From: Clostridia bacterium
Lineage (GTDB): Bacteria > Bacillota > Clostridia > UMGS1883
NCBI GenBank assembly: GCA_017411435.1
Contig: JAFQQD010000012.1
Span: forward strand, 1 to 34,556
Direction: 5' to 3'
Length of the DNA stretch: 34,556 nt
This document shows positions 31,952-34,556 of the stretch, in pieces. Within the stretch, counting starts at the first letter, position 1; each line of letters starts with the position of its first letter. The notes beneath the pieces are model-generated. The model saw nothing but the letters and a program-made list of their open reading frames with translations. It had not been told where the DNA came from and made no database searches. Both the position numbers and the translations under genes were made by a program.

Positions 31952-34556
31952 ATGGCGAAGAAGAATGATAAAAATATAAAGATTCCCCAGGTTAATATTT
32001 TCAACAATCCTCTTACAGAGAAAGAGGAGAAATCAAATGTTGAAAAAAGTGTGGTAAGTACTAAGAATAAGAGTAGAACTGCAAGCACGAAGAAGAGTAC
32101 TGCGACCAAGAAAAAGAGTACAAATAACATCAATTTGTTTGAAAATGAATTTCTTAACAGGATAGAAGAAAGAAGAAGGGTAACGAAAAGGACGAGAGAG
32201 AGAATCAATGAGGTGTTCGGAGAATCGAATTCGAGATCGGAGCCGATTGTAAGGAAAAAGCCTGAACCGATGGTGTTTGAAACTAAGGAAGAGGCTGATA
32301 AATATGTTGTAAATTTAATGAAGAACGAAGCGGAAAATACGCTACTAAATACAATGCGCCAAGGGGCGCCTGAAACTCTGCAGAGTGCTATGGCGCGGCA
32401 TTATGTAAATAATGTTCTTCCGACAAACCAGGATGAAGAGAACCCCTATTCTTCGATGTCATATAAAGAGTTGGAAACCGCACTGAATGTTATTGATTAC
32501 GACTGGCAGGAAGGAAGCATAACAGCCGAGGAGGCTGAAAAAAGAAAACGGAAAGTTTATCCGTTTATGGTGGCAAGTGCGAGTGCCGAACAGCTTGAGG
32601 GATTTCGTAAAAAAATAGAAGACAGGATGTTGTCGCACCGTGAAGTCGCAAACGAAGCTTTCAATATAACATTCAACTTCGGCACCGAAGAACAACAGGC
32701 GATTGCACAGCCTATTGAGAAAAAAGCAATGGATGATGCTTATTATTACGAAAATCTTTTGGATATGATAGATATGCAAAAGACAAATAACAAGTATGCT
32801 GAAGAATTAGAAACGGTAATATATTCCTACGGCGAGAAGGCACTGGATGCGGCGGATAAAGGAGTTACAAGCAAATATACTCCCACTAAAACAGGGAAAG
32901 AGGACTACGACAAGATTAACCGAGGAAACAATGATGATGTGTATGGCTTTTTAGAGACTACGGAGCTAGGGATATATAACACTTTATACAATTCGGGAGA
33001 CTATAAAGGAGCGGCGGAATTCATTGAAGAGATTATGCCCAATCTCAAAAAAAGACTTTCGGAATATGAGACGGCACAGGCATATGAATTCGGTAAGAAG
33101 CATCCTTATCTTGCGGGTGCAGCGAGCGTTGGAAAAAATGTATTTGGCGGCGCTGTTGCAGCGATTGATAATCTGGGCGATAAAATTTTCCTTGGAGAAG
33201 TAGATACATACGATGCAACAGCGCGCAATATTCGTGAAAGCCAAGCTTATAGGCAGGGAGGCACCGCATATATGACGGATAAGCACAATGCGGGTGCTGC
33301 CTTTGCGTATAATGTGGGCGCATCGATGGCTGAATTTGGATTAAATCTCCTTGTAGGCAAGGGAGCAGGTGTAGTTGCTAAAGGCTTGGGAGCAACAACG
33401 GCAGCTGTGGCAAAAACAACCTCAAATGTGATGTCTGCTAATATGGCTTCCAATGCTGCAGCGAACAGTATGATAAGTATTGCTGACCGAGGAGGCAGCG
33501 ATATGCAGATTATTACCGGTGGCCTTGCATCAGCTTTTGCAGAATACGCTTTTGAGAAATATTCTATTGATAAGTTCTTTGATATGAAAACCGCAGGGGT
33601 TGTAGCTGATAGTTTTCGTAAGACAGTAAAGAATGCGGTAAAAAATATGCCCCGCATGGCAATTCAAGGTGGAGTAGAAGCAAGTGAAGAATTCTTTACA
33701 AGCGTTGCTAATCTTGTTAGCGATGCGATTATAATGCAGAACAAGAGCGAAAATGCTATCAAGAGGCGCAAGTATATCTTGGAAGATGGATTAAGTGCTG
33801 AAGAGGCATCCAAGAGAGTGTTTATCGAATCGGTTGAACAATTGGCTCTTGATGCGGCAGCCGGTTTTGCTTCGGGTACCGTTATCGGCGGAATAAATCT
33901 TGCTGTACAGGATGTGTCGCATACTCGTTATATGGCGAACGCCGGAGAGAGGATGATAAAGAATCCCGACATTTTGAACACAATTGTTGGAATCGGTGTG
34001 CAGAATGGTAATAGTGAGGCGATAACTTTTACCGAGAAAATAAAAAACGGCGAGAGTGTAAGCGGTAAACAGGCGGGGCGCGTATTGGAATCTGTTATTT
34101 CTGAAAGCATTACAAAAGACGGTGGCATCAAGAATATAATGAACACCATTAAAATGCTTGAGGGGAATAATTCGCGGTTCAGAAACTCCCAGGAAGCGTT
34201 TGATACTGCAAAGGCCGTAATGCACATGGCACAGGGAAAGGCGACAGAGGTAGATAATGCTCTTTTATCAAGAAGCAGCGGTGCAGTGACGCTTTTAACT
34301 GCAGTGGAAGGAAACAGCAAGGCGCTGAAGAGTATAAAGACTGCAGCGCAGACGCAACTTCGTGAGAGTGCGCAGGGAATGCGGAATGCGGAGTACGGAG
34401 TGCGGAGTGCTTCACAAGTGCAGAGTGGTGAGATTCTTCGCGGTGCTCAGAATGACAATGGGTACGGAGTGCGGAGTGAAAAAGCATTTGAAGGTATAAA
34501 GTACAGAGTAGGATATACAGACAAAAACAACCCTGTAGTAATGCTTGAGGAGGATA
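31952..34556 (+). CDS. Giant virion-associated protein, N-terminal part (3' truncated)
   Basis: 868 residues, open at the window end with one leftover base. Lys/Thr-rich start; helical middle; hydrophobic segments (HPYLAGAASVGKNVFGGAVA; FGLNLLVGKGAGVVAKGLGA; VEQLALDAAAGFASGTVIGG) with ASAFAEYAFEKYSIDKFFDM and GGVEASEEFFTSVANLVSDA, a pattern I know from very large ejected proteins of gut podovirus-like phages. Near the end, ~35 residues come from repeats S and R (GMRNAEYGVRSASQ, EILRGAQNDNG). The final KYRVGYTDKNNPVVMLEED resembles the start of a nuclease-type module often found next in such proteins. GAGGTG precedes the ATG. Confidence 0.75.
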   Translation, partial: MAKKNDKNIKIPQVNIFNNPLTEKEEKSNVEKSVVSTKNKSRTASTKKSTATKKKSTNNINLFENEFLNRIEERRRVTKRTRERINEVFGESNSRSEPIVRKKPEPMVFETKEEADKYVVNLMKNEAENTLLNTMRQGAPETLQSAMARHYVNNVLPTNQDEENPYSSMSYKELETALNVIDYDWQEGSITAEEAEKRKRKVYPFMVASASAEQLEGFRKKIEDRMLSHREVANEAFNITFNFGTEEQQAIAQPIEKKAMDDAYYYENLLDMIDMQKTNNKYAEELETVIYSYGEKALDAADKGVTSKYTPTKTGKEDYDKINRGNNDDVYGFLETTELGIYNTLYNSGDYKGAAEFIEEIMPNLKKRLSEYETAQAYEFGKKHPYLAGAASVGKNVFGGAVAAIDNLGDKIFLGEVDTYDATARNIRESQAYRQGGTAYMTDKHNAGAAFAYNVGASMAEFGLNLLVGKGAGVVAKGLGATTAAVAKTTSNVMSANMASNAAANSMISIADRGGSDMQIITGGLASAFAEYAFEKYSIDKFFDMKTAGVVADSFRKTVKNAVKNMPRMAIQGGVEASEEFFTSVANLVSDAIIMQNKSENAIKRRKYILEDGLSAEEASKRVFIESVEQLALDAAAGFASGTVIGGINLAVQDVSHTRYMANAGERMIKNPDILNTIVGIGVQNGNSEAITFTEKIKNGESVSGKQAGRVLESVISESITKDGGIKNIMNTIKMLEGNNSRFRNSQEAFDTAKAVMHMAQGKATEVDNALLSRSSGAVTLLTAVEGNSKALKSIKTAAQTQLRESAQGMRNAEYGVRSASQVQSGEILRGAQNDNGYGVRSEKAFEGIKYRVGYTDKNNPVVMLEED
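34373..34480 (+). repeat. Compound repeat S-R-S inside the giant gene (R copy 12)
   Basis: Repeat S (GGAATGCGGAATGCGGAGTA and on), a full R copy (34430-34457), then a short S remnant (GTACGGAGTGCGGAGTG). The three are read through in frame in the giant virion protein. Confidence 0.9.

Overview
The window carries most of the genome of a temperate, tailed dsDNA phage of a low-GC Gram-positive host, probably a gut Clostridia member. Evidence: strong AGGAGG ribosome-binding sites, GTG/TTG starts, an N4-gp56-type capsid, an r1t-like holin, a LexA/CI-type repressor, and a 3' half of a tRNA-Lys(CTT) gene next to a tyrosine integrase. There is no tape-measure, tail-tube or tail-sheath gene. There is a portal, a nozzle-like protein and very large internal virion proteins, so a short-tailed (podovirus-like) particle is most likely. 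The tRNA half-gene has phage genes on both sides, so it reads as an intact attP. The window therefore looks like a free or circular genome cut inside one giant virion gene, whose 3' end lies at base 1 and whose 5' end lies at the last base.

Layout. 1-1052: C-terminal part of the giant protein. 1275-2717: large terminase. 2758-3960: leftward cassette (HNH-like endonuclease, small protein, ribbon-helix-helix regulator). 4007-6025: nozzle-like protein. 6164-6900: small regulatory-looking genes. 6925-7217: attP with putative integrase arm sites. 7254-10420: leftward lysogeny block (integrase, NYN nuclease-like protein, small Cys protein, a highly structured 271-base intergenic element, CI-type repressor). 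10421-10824: control region with a toxin-like micro-ORF, a convergent small RNA and the rightward early promoter. 10825-19325: many small early genes, three-SANT DNA-binding protein, DUF5664-like protein, HUH-type Rep-like protein and a structured region that may be its origin. 19529-24509: small terminase, two tail-fibre-like proteins, holin, XhlA-like protein, two-domain endolysin. 24567-25757: second copy of the leftward HNH cassette, followed by a second micro-ORF/small-RNA locus. 26127-34556: portal, scaffold, capsid, head and internal proteins, and the N-terminal part of the giant protein.

The least expected content is RNA-based control. (1) The integrase and both copies of the small-gene/HNH cassette have leaders with three mutually exclusive segments (A can pair with B, B can pair with C, C holds the Shine-Dalgarno). 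Each faces an opposing promoter and terminator predicted to make a 65-75 nt antisense RNA, as in the plasmid copy-control systems of pT181 and pIP501. (2) Two loci encode 20-22 residue hydrophobic, Lys-ended peptides converging on a predicted small RNA, the layout of Fst-type type I toxin-antitoxin loci. (3) A 271-base region closed by a perfect 9-bp helix lies between the repressor and the next gene. All three rest on pattern reading only; no search or folding program was run.

Three families of short interspersed repeats are scattered through the genome. They supply stop codons, start regions and even internal in-frame segments of phage genes.
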